Part shown: positions 9,234 to 19,146 of the stretch, piece by piece | Position numbering within the stretch: position 1 is the first letter of the stretch | Layout: each line of letters begins with the position of its first letter | Origin: Bacteroidales bacterium | Lineage (GTDB): Bacteria; Bacteroidota; Bacteroidia; Bacteroidales; UBA1402 | Length of the DNA: 45,008 nucleotides | Direction of reading: 5' to 3' | NCBI GenBank assembly: GCA_017958305.1 | Contig: JAGDCW010000144.1 | Span: forward strand, 1-45,008 | Made by a program: the position numbers and the translations under genes | Notes under the pieces: generated by a model | What the model was told of the DNA's origin: nothing | What the model saw: only the letters and a program-made list of their open reading frames with translations | Database searches by the model: none

Positions 9234-12200
9234 ATGAGGAAGAGTATAGCAAAATACGGCATGATGATGTTGCTCTCATGCCTGTTCACTCTGACAGTGT
9301 CGGCTCAGACCAATACCGCCAACATTGTGCGAGGCAAGGTGACAGCCAAAGAGGACGGCGAGCCGCTGATTTCCGTCACTGTGACTGAAATCGATGCGAG
9401 CAACCGTATCTATGCCGTAACGGTGACCAACTACGACGGTGAATACGTCCTTCAGGTGAACAATCGCGCCAATAAGCTGAAGTTCAGATACATGGGATTT
9501 GAGGACCTGGAGATTCCCATCGGTGAGCAGAAAGTGATCAATGCTTCCATGGCGGAAAAGAGCACATTGATAGACGACGTCGTCATCACGGCCAAGGCCA
9601 TGACCAACACCGGTGTGTTCAACATTCCCCAGCGAGAGGTGTCCATGTCCATGCAGAAGATCGATGCCGAGGAATTCGAAGGTATCTCGGTGGCCTCCAT
9701 CGACGATGCCTTGCAAGGCCAGATCGCCGGTTTGGACATTGTCAATGTCTCGGGTGAGCCCGGTGCCGGTATGTCGATGCGTATCCGCGGTACCACTTCG
9801 CTGAATGCGACCAACGAACCGCTGATTGTGGTCAACGATGTGATTTTCAATACGCAGATTGATGCCGACTTCGACTTTGCCACGGCCAACGAAGAGCAAT
9901 ACGCCCAGTTGATCAGTGTGGCTCCGGACGATATCGCCACCATCACGGTATTGAAGGATGCCGCCGCCACGGCCATGTGGGGTACGCGAGGCGCCAACGG
10001 TGTGCTGTTGATCACCACCAAGCGTGGTAAAAAAGGACCGACCCGTGTCAGCTACTCCTATTCTTATACGCGCAAGCGCCAGCCCAAGGGCATGAACATG
10101 CTGAATGGCGACGACTACACCATGCTCATGAAGCAGTCGTATTACAACCCTGATTTGAATCCTTCGGCATCCGACATCCCGGAATTCAACTACGATACCA
10201 ACTTCACGGAATACGAGAACTACAACAACAACACCGATTGGCGTGAAGAAGTGAGCCGCATCGCCCGTGTGCACGACAACCAGCTGACTGTCTCGGGTGG
10301 TGGTGAAAGCGTCACTTTCCGTGTGTCGGCCGGCTACTACACCGAAACCGGTACGGTCATCGGCCAGTTGCTGAATCGTCTGAGTATGCGTTCCTCGATC
10401 GACTACGATGTGTCGAAACGCATCAAGTTCTCGGCCGACTTCGCCTATACCTACGCCGACAACGACAAGAACTATGAGAACCCGCTGGGTGTCGGTTACC
10501 AGAAGATGCCCAACCTGAGTGTCTATGCCCAGGACCTGGATGGCAACGACACGGATGTCTTCTATCATATCCGTACCGACTCCAAACTGGCCGATGCCCA
10601 GAAGAACTTGAGCAACCCGGTGGCCGTAGCCATGCTGGCCCGCAACAACCAGCGCAACTACCGTACTTCCCCGGCTTTCCACCTGCAGTATGAAATCCTC
10701 GATCCCCAGGTGACGGCCAGCTCTCTGAGACTGAAACTGTCGGCCTCCTTCGACATCAACGCTTCGCAAACCCGCACGTTCTTCCCCAAAGATGCCGCCA
10801 ATGCCATCTGGAGTGATGAAAGGAAGGTGAACCGCGCCGAAGGTTCCGACAGCGAGAGTACCAGCATATCGGGTGATGCCGACCTGTCGTTTGTGCCTGC
10901 CTTGAGCAATATCGACCACTCGGTACGCTTGAGTGCCAAGTTCAACATCTCGTCCGGTACGACCAACTCCATGGGTACGGCCGTGGCCGGTCTGCCTTCC
11001 CTGCTGATACAGTCTCCGTCGTCGGATGCCAACGCTGTTTCACTGAGCAACTCTTCGAAGGAGAATCCGCGTTCGCTGCGATGGAGCTGGAACTTCCACT
11101 ATGCCTACAAGGGCCGTTACATCGCCTCCGGTACGGTGGCTGTACAGAGCAGCTCCAAGTTTGGTAAGAACTTCAAGACGGGTTTGTTCCCGGCCATCTC
11201 CGGTAAGTGGATCATCAGTGACGAGCCTTTCTTCGGTTCTTTGAGAGACTTCATCTCCGAGGCCGGTTTCCGTTGGAGCTTCGGTTACAACGGTAACGAG
11301 CCGGGCGGCAGCTTCCTTTGGTTGAGCCGTTACGGCGAGTACCCCGAAAAATACATCGATATGACGGCGGTCCGTCCGTTGAACATGGTGCTGGCCAACC
11401 TGCGTTGGGAAAAGACCACCCAATTGAACGGCGGTCTCGACCTGCAGTTGCTGGACGGCAAGTACGATCTCGGTTTCGATGCCTATTACAAGCACACGAC
11501 CGATGCCTTGTTCAACAATGTGGGTATTTCCACTTACTCCGGCTACGCTGATATCAGTAGCTTGAACGACGGTACCATCGACAACCAGGGTTGGGAGTTG
11601 CACGGACGTGTCAGAGACCTGCTCCAGATTGGCAACGTCCGTATGGACCTGAGTTTCAACTTCTCCAACAACAAGAACACCATTGTTGAGTTGTCCGACG
11701 AAATCCTGGCCCGTTACAACAAGGATTACACTTACGACAATGCTTCCTATCTGACCCGTATCCAGGAAGGCAACCCGGTCGGCTCCATCTACGGTTTCGT
11801 CTATGAAGGCGTCTATGAGTACAACGAGTACGACCCGGCCCATCCCGAACACACCTGCCCCATCGTTCGCAACGAAAAGGGCGAGCCGGTGTTCGATGCC
11901 GAGGGCAATACCAAGCCGATGTATTTCGCCTATGGCAACTCGGCCGCCTATCAGTTCAAGGCCGGCGACGCCATCTATCGCGACATCAACCACGACGGCA
12001 GTATCGACGAACTGGATATTGTCTATCTGGGCAACTCCCTGCCTGTCGTCACCGGTGGCTTTGGCTTGAACTTCCGTTGGAAACGTCTTTCGTTCAACGC
12101 TTTCTTCAACTATCGTTACGGCAACAAGGTGGTCAATATGGCCCGTCTGAATGCCGAAAGCATGCGCGGCAACGACAACCAGAGTATCGCTGTCAACTGG

Positions 12201-12530
12201 CGTTGGCGTAAGGAAGGCGACCAGACGGAGATGCCTCGTGCCCTTTACAACTACGGCTACAACTCCCTGGGTAGCGACCGTTATGTGGAGGATGCTTCCT
12301 TCTTGCGCTTCAAGTATATGACGTTCAACTACACGGTACCTCGTGAAATGCTCACTCCGCTGAAGCTCAATTCCATGAGCCTGTATCTGTCTATCCAGAA
12401 CGTTGCCGTGTTCACCAAATATACGGGTGTGGATCCCGAGGTGGGTGCCGCCAGTACGTCGGTGGCCACCGACTCGAGCAAGACACCGCGTTCGAAAGAT
12501 ATATTGTTCCGTTTGAGACTGGGCTTCTAA
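9234..12530 (+). CDS. SusC/RagA family TonB-dependent outer membrane transporter (cassette 1)
   Basis: Outer-membrane beta-barrel transporter of 1098 aa with a signal peptide ending in VSAQT. A carboxypeptidase-regulatory-like domain follows (VRGKVTAKEDGEPLISVTV, about residues 32-110). The plug domain (about 140-260) contains the SusC hallmarks IDDALQGQIAGLDIV, GAGMSMRIRGTTSL, NEPLIVVNDVIF and VLKDAAATAMWGTRGANGV. The remainder is the 22-strand barrel, ending in LRLGF with the terminal Phe typical for BAM-dependent insertion. No STN signalling domain is present, so it probably does not work through an anti-sigma factor. The SusD lid lipoprotein is encoded 12 bp downstream. Substrate unknown: no degradative enzyme is nearby. 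Confidence 0.96.
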   Translation: MRKSIAKYGMMMLLSCLFTLTVSAQTNTANIVRGKVTAKEDGEPLISVTVTEIDASNRIYAVTVTNYDGEYVLQVNNRANKLKFRYMGFEDLEIPIGEQKVINASMAEKSTLIDDVVITAKAMTNTGVFNIPQREVSMSMQKIDAEEFEGISVASIDDALQGQIAGLDIVNVSGEPGAGMSMRIRGTTSLNATNEPLIVVNDVIFNTQIDADFDFATANEEQYAQLISVAPDDIATITVLKDAAATAMWGTRGANGVLLITTKRGKKGPTRVSYSYSYTRKRQPKGMNMLNGDDYTMLMKQSYYNPDLNPSASDIPEFNYDTNFTEYENYNNNTDWREEVSRIARVHDNQLTVSGGGESVTFRVSAGYYTETGTVIGQLLNRLSMRSSIDYDVSKRIKFSADFAYTYADNDKNYENPLGVGYQKMPNLSVYAQDLDGNDTDVFYHIRTDSKLADAQKNLSNPVAVAMLARNNQRNYRTSPAFHLQYEILDPQVTASSLRLKLSASFDINASQTRTFFPKDAANAIWSDERKVNRAEGSDSESTSISGDADLSFVPALSNIDHSVRLSAKFNISSGTTNSMGTAVAGLPSLLIQSPSSDANAVSLSNSSKENPRSLRWSWNFHYAYKGRYIASGTVAVQSSSKFGKNFKTGLFPAISGKWIISDEPFFGSLRDFISEAGFRWSFGYNGNEPGGSFLWLSRYGEYPEKYIDMTAVRPLNMVLANLRWEKTTQLNGGLDLQLLDGKYDLGFDAYYKHTTDALFNNVGISTYSGYADISSLNDGTIDNQGWELHGRVRDLLQIGNVRMDLSFNFSNNKNTIVELSDEILARYNKDYTYDNASYLTRIQEGNPVGSIYGFVYEGVYEYNEYDPAHPEHTCPIVRNEKGEPVFDAEGNTKPMYFAYGNSAAYQFKAGDAIYRDINHDGSIDELDIVYLGNSLPVVTGGFGLNFRWKRLSFNAFFNYRYGNKVVNMARLNAESMRGNDNQSIAVNWRWRKEGDQTEMPRALYNYGYNSLGSDRYVEDASFLRFKYMTFNYTVPREMLTPLKLNSMSLYLSIQNVAVFTKYTGVDPEVGAASTSVATDSSKTPRSKDILFRLRLGF

Positions 12531-12542
12531 CAATCAAAGAAT

Positions 12543-14183
12543 ATGAAAAAGACATTACATAAGATTGGTTTGGCACTGTCGGCTCTGGTGCTGACCGTTG
12601 GAATGGGTTCCTGTACCGATTGGTTGCTGGTCTATCCCGAAGGCGAGACCCTTTTGGAGGATTACTGGAAAACGGGTGCGGACATTGAAAAAGTGGTGGC
12701 TGCTTGCTATAGATCCATGCAGGAGAGTGACTGGATTGTCAATTCTGTTGTTTGGGGTGAACTCCGCAGCGACAACCTGACTGCCGCCGAGACCGCCTCC
12801 GAAGACCTCAAGTCGCTGGTCGATGTCAATATCCTGACGACCAATTCCTACACGAACTGGGCCCCCTTCTATGTCACCATCAACTATGCCAATACCGTGT
12901 TGCACTATGCACCGGGTGTGATGGAGGAAGACAAGAACCTGACGCTCTCCCAGATGAATGCCTATCGTGCGGAGGCTTTGGCCATCCGGGCTTTCAGTTA
13001 TTTCTACCTGGTCCGTGCTTTCAGGGACGTCCCCTTTGTCACGCACCCCACCATTGACGACTCTGAAGGCTTCAACCTGGCCAAGACCCCCGGTCACCTG
13101 ATCCTGGACACCTTGATCATGAATCTGAAGGAGGCCAAGCTGTACGCCCGTACCTCCTTCGGTGCCAGCAAGGCCCATAACAAGGGCCGCTTCACCCAGC
13201 AGTCGATCCGCGCATTGCTGGCAGACATCTATCTTTGGCAGGCCAGTGGCATAGGTACGGATTCCCTGCCCGAGGCCAAGGCCCGTGAATATTGGGAAGC
13301 CTGTGTCAAGGAATGCCAGGAATTCCAGGATTATGAAGCCAAACTTCCGGTGACAGCGCAGTCGTATTTGGCTGAAATCGATTATGTGCTTCAAGATGTG
13401 TTCAACCGCGGCAATTCGCCGGAGTCTGTCTTCGAATTGCAATACAGTTACGATGCCGGTCTGAAGAATTCGTCTGTCACGAGTCTGTATGGCAGCAGCA
13501 GTGTAAAACCCATGGCGGTTGTCACTTCAATTTTGAATCCGTCCAATTCGGGCGTTTTCCCGATGACCACCACGGACATGAGAAAATTCTACTTTGTGCG
13601 TCCTGCCGACGGAGGTGCCTGCAATGTCGCCAAATATACCTGTAACAGTGTCACATCCACCGGCGATGGCAATTATACCTACAGCACATCCGATCAAGAG
13701 TATCTGAATTGGGTGTTCTACCGCTTGGCCGATATCTATTTGATGAAGGCCGAAGCGCTGGTGGAATTGTCCACTTCCACTTCCGATCCCAGGATGGAGG
13801 AGGCCATCGTGGAATTGAACCGCACCTACAAGCGTGCCAATCCCGATATGAACCGCAATGACACCCTGAGTCTCTCCATGTACTCTTCCGTAGAGCAAAT
13901 GCGTCAGTTGGTACTGGACGAAAGACGGCGGGAACTGATGTTCGAAGGCAAGCGCTGGTTCGACTTGGTGCGTCATTCCCGTCGTTTGAACAGCACGGAA
14001 GACCTAAAGCAGGAGCTGTACACCAAATTTGACGGCTCGGCCGACCGCACCCTGGCCTTCAGCAAGCTGACCACCCAGGATGCTTTGTACATGCCGATCA
14101 ACGAAGAGGAAGTCAAGAACAACAAGCTGCTGGAGCAGAACCCTTTCTACGGGCTTAGTTCTAATGTAACCACAAGTAATTAA
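12543..14183 (+). CDS. SusD/RagB family nutrient-binding lipoprotein (cassette 1)
   Basis: Surface lipoprotein of 546 aa that forms the lid of the upstream SusC channel. The signal ends in VGMGSC with the lipid cysteine at about residue 24. SusD features include the early TEDYWK-like segment (LLEDYWKTGADIEKVVAACYRSM), the TPR-like helices with AYRAEALAIRAFSYFYLVRAFRDVPFV (about 140-165), and the C-terminal signature VLDERRRELMFEGKRWFDLVRH (about 455-480). This last motif is the strongest SusD/RagB identifier. Its stop codon overlaps the next possible start by 1 nt (TAATG). Confidence 0.96.
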   Translation: MKKTLHKIGLALSALVLTVGMGSCTDWLLVYPEGETLLEDYWKTGADIEKVVAACYRSMQESDWIVNSVVWGELRSDNLTAAETASEDLKSLVDVNILTTNSYTNWAPFYVTINYANTVLHYAPGVMEEDKNLTLSQMNAYRAEALAIRAFSYFYLVRAFRDVPFVTHPTIDDSEGFNLAKTPGHLILDTLIMNLKEAKLYARTSFGASKAHNKGRFTQQSIRALLADIYLWQASGIGTDSLPEAKAREYWEACVKECQEFQDYEAKLPVTAQSYLAEIDYVLQDVFNRGNSPESVFELQYSYDAGLKNSSVTSLYGSSSVKPMAVVTSILNPSNSGVFPMTTTDMRKFYFVRPADGGACNVAKYTCNSVTSTGDGNYTYSTSDQEYLNWVFYRLADIYLMKAEALVELSTSTSDPRMEEAIVELNRTYKRANPDMNRNDTLSLSMYSSVEQMRQLVLDERRRELMFEGKRWFDLVRHSRRLNSTEDLKQELYTKFDGSADRTLAFSKLTTQDALYMPINEEEVKNNKLLEQNPFYGLSSNVTTSN

Positions 14184-15895
14184 TGTCATCCGATATGAAG
14201 AGATTATTTCAATCCGTATTGTGTCTGTCGGTGCTGGCAGGTGTGGCAGCCTGCTCCAATCCCGACTGGAACGAGCACTATGCTTCCCATGTGGACGGTG
14301 TGTTGGAAGAAACAGTTTTGGAGGCTTTGGAGAATGAACCTTCCGTGTCTTCCTTCCTTAGTCTGCTGAAGGAAACCGGTCAGCAGGACCTGCTGTCGCG
14401 CAGCCAGAGTTTCACCGTATGGGCGCCGAACAACGCCGCCATGGCAACGGCCAATCTGACGACCGATTACGACAAGAGGGTTTTCGTATTGAACCATATT
14501 TCCCGCTTCCCCTTCACGACCACCAATATCGACAACGGAGAAGTCAAGATCCGTATGATGGACAACAAGCGTGTCGTGTTCTCTCAGCAGGGCAGTGATT
14601 TCTATTTCGGTGAGAATCGTCTGATCACCAAGGATATGGCCTTGAAAAACGGCATCCTTCACATCATTGACGGTTATGTGCCTTACAGCCGCAGCATCTG
14701 GGAATTCATCCAGTTCACCCCGGGCTTCGATTCGATCGCCACATACTTCGCCAAAGGTGACTATCGCGAATTCGACGAAGAAAACAGTGAGGTTTTGACC
14801 ATCGTCAATGGCCAGTCTGTCTATGACTCCATTTTCATTGAACGCAACGAACGTTTGCATCCGGTAGGCCAGATCAAGGACGAAGACTCGATCTACACCA
14901 TGATTGTGCCCACCAACGAGGCGTGGACCACCATCATCGACAGTCTGCGCCCCTACAACCACTACAGCCCCTATACGGTGGAGCGCAACAAGCGGACCGG
15001 AGATTATGAGTATGTCAAGGAAGATCCGGCTGTCACCGATTCTTTGGAAAAGCAGAACATCTACGACCTGGTGACCGGACGTCTCTGTTTCAAGGGCGCC
15101 TATACGGCTGCCGATCTGCAGACGGTCGAACGCATCGAGTTCGCCGGTCGCCGTGAGGGCCAGAACAGCATAGCGGCTTTGAGAAATCCCGCCTACTATT
15201 TCGAGGGAATGAACGATACAGTTGTCAGCAACGGTGTCGTGTTCATAGCCAATGAGCTCCATTTCCCCACCTCTTTCTGGCGTTCGACCTTCACCAAGGA
15301 AGCAGAAAAGGCCAACAGCAAGTTCCCGCGGAGTTACGACACGATGCAGGACGATGAAAAAGATCAGGTCACGGTCGAGCAGGATGCACGCAGTATCTAT
15401 GTGCTCAGATCGGACGGCACCAATTCCTCCTGGCTGAATGACAGGATTTCAGGCCACAGTTATATCCAGGTAGTGGGCAATTATCCCGCTGCCCGTCCGG
15501 TAATCGACTTCAATTGTCATGACAGGACCCAGCGGAGTACCTCCTATAACATCTACTGTGTATTCCTGCCACGCAATGTCTCGCGTCGGGATATGGATTC
15601 TTCGCTGCTGTTGCCCACCAAGGTGACGTTCAGGGTCTCCTATACCAACCCTGAGGACGGCAGTCCCTTCGACAAGGAATACAGAACTCCGAGAACCACC
15701 AATCCCTACGATATCGACACGATGTGTGTGACACAGGATGCCCTTGGCAATCCCCAGCCCATCACATTCCCCTATGGCACGGACAATATCTATCTTCGTG
15801 TGTCTTCGGCCGTGGGCGGTGCAGATGAACTGAGTTCGTTCATCACCGATATGTACATTGACGAGATTATTTTCCAACCTGTAGAAAACGAATAA
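14183..15895 (+). CDS. Fasciclin (FAS1) domain lipoprotein (cassette 2)
   Basis: Predicted surface lipoprotein of 570 aa. The ATG at 14183 overlaps the SusD stop by 1 nt; an in-frame ATG at 14195 (MKRLFQSVL) is equally plausible and gives a cleaner lipoprotein signal ending in GVAACSN. The first FAS1 domain spans about residues 30-175 (FTVWAPNNAAM, then NGILHIIDGYVPY). A second follows at about 175-365 (MIVPTNEAW, then NGVVFIANELHFP). The C-terminal 200 residues are beta-rich and not assigned. It is half the size of the FAS1 protein of cassette 1 but holds the same position before a SusC/SusD pair, which implies a role tied to that transporter. Confidence 0.85.
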   Translation: MSSDMKRLFQSVLCLSVLAGVAACSNPDWNEHYASHVDGVLEETVLEALENEPSVSSFLSLLKETGQQDLLSRSQSFTVWAPNNAAMATANLTTDYDKRVFVLNHISRFPFTTTNIDNGEVKIRMMDNKRVVFSQQGSDFYFGENRLITKDMALKNGILHIIDGYVPYSRSIWEFIQFTPGFDSIATYFAKGDYREFDEENSEVLTIVNGQSVYDSIFIERNERLHPVGQIKDEDSIYTMIVPTNEAWTTIIDSLRPYNHYSPYTVERNKRTGDYEYVKEDPAVTDSLEKQNIYDLVTGRLCFKGAYTAADLQTVERIEFAGRREGQNSIAALRNPAYYFEGMNDTVVSNGVVFIANELHFPTSFWRSTFTKEAEKANSKFPRSYDTMQDDEKDQVTVEQDARSIYVLRSDGTNSSWLNDRISGHSYIQVVGNYPAARPVIDFNCHDRTQRSTSYNIYCVFLPRNVSRRDMDSSLLLPTKVTFRVSYTNPEDGSPFDKEYRTPRTTNPYDIDTMCVTQDALGNPQPITFPYGTDNIYLRVSSAVGGADELSSFITDMYIDEIIFQPVENE

Positions 15896-15907
15896 ATACT
15901 TTAGCAT

Positions 15908-18900
15908 ATGAAGACGATTGTACGAATGCTGGCTTTGGCTGTGTCGCTGACACTCCTGGCTTTGCCGAAGGCTCAGGCCCAAACGGCGGCTCAGGCGGAT
16001 TCTTCAGTGACCATCCGCGGTATAGTCTTGGACGAGGCCACCGGACAGCCCATCAACGCTGCTACTGTCAGAATGAAGAGCATAGCGGTCTATACCAACG
16101 AGAGCGGAGAGTTCACGTTGAAGACCAAGCAGCCTTCGACCATGATGGAAGTGACGGCTCCGGGCTATGACCGTCGGTACATTGAACGCCGTGGCCGTGA
16201 TTTTGTCCGCATCTATCTGGTGGTGGCACAGCTGTCCAACCCGATGGGCGCCAAGGGACAAGTCGAGGTGGTGACCAAGGAGCTGATTCCCGAAGGAACG
16301 GCTGTCAGTACCGTGGAGGATATATCGCTTTATACCCCTATGCAGACCATCGACCGCATTCTGGAAACCCGTTTGGGCACCATCCGTACCATCAACCGTT
16401 CCGGTTTGGATGATATCGGCTCTTTGATGTATATCCGCGGTATCAATTCGCTCAATTCCGAGTCGCAGCCCCTGGTCGTCGTCGATGGCGTCATCATGGA
16501 GTCGTACGCGGACTATGAGTCGGTTCACGACGGATACTTCGCCAATTACCTGGCCAATCTCGACATGCAGGATATCCAGACCATCACCGTCATCAAGGAT
16601 GCTTCCTCGCTCTACGGAACGAAGGCCGCCAATGGTGTGATCCTGATTGAAACCGGTCGAAGCAAGGATGTGGTGACCAAGATCCTGGTCAACGCCGTGG
16701 CCGGCACTTCGCTCAAGCCCGGCACCATTCCTACGCTCGATGCCGAACAGAGCCGTCAGTTGTTCAGTGAATTGTACAAGGATTCGCCCTATTCGGCCGA
16801 TGAGGTAAGCAAGATGCCTGTCTTTAACGAGGACCCGAATTTCCTGTATTACAACAAGTATCATAACAATACCGACTGGTCGAGCTACATTTATCGCAAC
16901 CACGGTCTCCATCAGAACTACAGCGCCCGTGCCACCGGTGGCGATGCCGTCGGTATGTATGCCTTGTCGGTGGGTTATGTCGGCAACAAAGGTACGTTGG
17001 ACGGGACGGATTTCTCCCATTTGACTTTCCGTTTCAATTCCGATCTGGAAATTGCCAAGAATGTCACCACGGCGGTGGACTTCACCATCAGCAGTATCAA
17101 TGCGGAAACCCGTAACGACGGTATGAATTCAACGACGTCTCCCTACTACCTGAGTCAGGTCAAGTCGCCTGTGTTCCACCCATATCAGTATTCGAAATCT
17201 TCCGAAGACAGAAGTACGCTCACCTCTTTCTATGAAGAGGCCGACGACTTGGGTATCAACAACCCGCTGCCGGTTCAGGAGGAGTCGGAGATGGGCTCCG
17301 ACATGACCAACTTCATGGCCCTGCTCCGTCCGAACTGGAAATTGAACAATAGCTTTACCTTGAACGGTTTGGCCGGTTACCAGTTGGATAAGATGTATGA
17401 ATACTATTTCACGCCTCATGCCGGTGTCGCTCCCTTTGTGAATATGGCCGACGGCCATTACGAAGTGTACGCGAACGAGGTCAAGGCCCAGAACATGCGT
17501 GAGATACGCTACACCTTGGAAGCCCGCCTCAATTACCAGAAGCAGTTGGACGGTCACAACATCGCCGCCTTGCTGGGTTACCGTTTTATCAACAAGGACC
17601 GTAGCTGGACCCGTGCATCGGGTTACAATACCCCGGACGATGAACAGCGTTTCCTTACCACTTCGCTGATCCGCCGCAAGATGACAGGTGAAGACTTGCA
17701 TGTCAAGAACATCTCCTGGTTTGTCAACGGCAATTGGGACTACATGCAGAAGTATTTCCTCAACGCCGCGGTGTCGATGGATGCCTCGTCGCGTTTCGGT
17801 ACTGAAATCGAAAAGGGCGCCTTGAAACTGTTCGGCGTCAATTGGGGCTTCTTCCCCTCGGTGTCGGGTGCCTGGCAGATTTCTTCGGAAGACTTCATGG
17901 CCAATGCCGAGCTGATCGAGTTGCTCAAGTTGCGTGTCAGCACCGGTATCACCGGTAACGACGACATCCCGGATTATATGTCCAAGCCCTATTTCGTTTC
18001 GCACAGTTATATTGAGAAGGCCAATGGCTTGGTTCTGGGCAATTTGGGTAATCCTGGATTGAAATGGGAAACGACCGTCAAGAACAATGTCGGTTTGGAT
18101 CTCGCCTTGCTGAAGAACCGGGTTTCCCTGTCGGCCGACTTTTATCGTCACCACACCTACGACTTGCTGGTGCTGAAATCATTGGATCCCATCGCCGGTT
18201 TCGACACTTATTGGGCCAACGACGGCGAAATGACCAATACCGGTTTTGAACTGGCTTTGAACACCCGTCTGGTCAACACCCGTGATTTCCGCTGGGAAGC
18301 CACGGCTACGGTTTCCAAATACAAGAACCAGGTGACCCGCCTGGCCGACGGCGCTTTCTCGACCACGGCCTATGATGCGGAGATCAGGACCATGGAAAAT
18401 CAGCCGATAGGCGTGTTCTACGGCTACAAGTTCAAGGGAGTCTATGCTTCCGACGCAGTGGCTTCCACCGCCTATACCAAGACCGATGGCACCCGCGACT
18501 ACTATTACAACAAGTTTGACAATGGTTCGACCGCCCCTGTCAAGGCCGGTAATGCCATCTTCGAGGATATCAACGGCCCCACGGGCACACCCGACGGTAT
18601 CATCGACGAATACGACAAGACCATCATCGGCGACCCCAATCCGGATTTTTACGGCATGCTGTCCAGTAGCCTTTCCTACAAGGATCTGACGTTGACGGCT
18701 GTATTCAACTACTCCTTGGGCAATGATGTCTATAACTACCATCGTCGCGTCATGGAGTCGATGAGTACGCTCAACAACCAGTCGTTGGCCGTGATCAACC
18801 GCTGGCGTGCCGACGGACAGGTGACCGATATGCCTCAGGCTGTCTATGGCGACCCGATGGGCAATGCCCGCTTCTCGAGCCGTTGGATAGAGGATGGTTC

Positions 18901-19129
18901 CTACATCCGTCTGAAGACGGTCCGCCTGGCTTGGGATGTTCCCTACAAGATTCCGTTCCTGAACGACCTGACGGTATGGGCTTCGGCCAACAACCTGTGG
19001 ATGTACACCAAATACCTGGGTCGGGATCCGGAGACATCCGTTTCCAACAATCCTTTGTTCCAGGGCATAGACGCTGGTCTGCATCCCCAGTGCAAGTCCT
19101 TCATTCTCGGTTTTAAACTCAATCTGTAA
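15908..19129 (+). CDS. SusC/RagA family TonB-dependent outer membrane transporter (cassette 2)
   Basis: Paralogue of the transporter of cassette 1, 1073 aa. The signal peptide ends in AQAQT, followed by a carboxypeptidase-regulatory-like domain (IRGIVLDEATGQPINAATV, about residues 35-105). The plug has LIVVDG-like QPLVVVDGVIM and ITVIKDASSLYGTKAANGVILI. Barrel-end motifs resemble those of cassette 1, for example NNQSLAVINRWR against DNQSIAVNWRWR. The C-terminus is FILGFKLNL, ending in Leu rather than the usual aromatic residue. No STN domain. It starts 12 bp after the FAS1 gene and lies 17 bp before its SusD. Confidence 0.95.
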   Translation: MKTIVRMLALAVSLTLLALPKAQAQTAAQADSSVTIRGIVLDEATGQPINAATVRMKSIAVYTNESGEFTLKTKQPSTMMEVTAPGYDRRYIERRGRDFVRIYLVVAQLSNPMGAKGQVEVVTKELIPEGTAVSTVEDISLYTPMQTIDRILETRLGTIRTINRSGLDDIGSLMYIRGINSLNSESQPLVVVDGVIMESYADYESVHDGYFANYLANLDMQDIQTITVIKDASSLYGTKAANGVILIETGRSKDVVTKILVNAVAGTSLKPGTIPTLDAEQSRQLFSELYKDSPYSADEVSKMPVFNEDPNFLYYNKYHNNTDWSSYIYRNHGLHQNYSARATGGDAVGMYALSVGYVGNKGTLDGTDFSHLTFRFNSDLEIAKNVTTAVDFTISSINAETRNDGMNSTTSPYYLSQVKSPVFHPYQYSKSSEDRSTLTSFYEEADDLGINNPLPVQEESEMGSDMTNFMALLRPNWKLNNSFTLNGLAGYQLDKMYEYYFTPHAGVAPFVNMADGHYEVYANEVKAQNMREIRYTLEARLNYQKQLDGHNIAALLGYRFINKDRSWTRASGYNTPDDEQRFLTTSLIRRKMTGEDLHVKNISWFVNGNWDYMQKYFLNAAVSMDASSRFGTEIEKGALKLFGVNWGFFPSVSGAWQISSEDFMANAELIELLKLRVSTGITGNDDIPDYMSKPYFVSHSYIEKANGLVLGNLGNPGLKWETTVKNNVGLDLALLKNRVSLSADFYRHHTYDLLVLKSLDPIAGFDTYWANDGEMTNTGFELALNTRLVNTRDFRWEATATVSKYKNQVTRLADGAFSTTAYDAEIRTMENQPIGVFYGYKFKGVYASDAVASTAYTKTDGTRDYYYNKFDNGSTAPVKAGNAIFEDINGPTGTPDGIIDEYDKTIIGDPNPDFYGMLSSSLSYKDLTLTAVFNYSLGNDVYNYHRRVMESMSTLNNQSLAVINRWRADGQVTDMPQAVYGDPMGNARFSSRWIEDGSYIRLKTVRLAWDVPYKIPFLNDLTVWASANNLWMYTKYLGRDPETSVSNNPLFQGIDAGLHPQCKSFILGFKLNL

Positions 19130-19146
19130 CTTCAACCATAGAGCAT

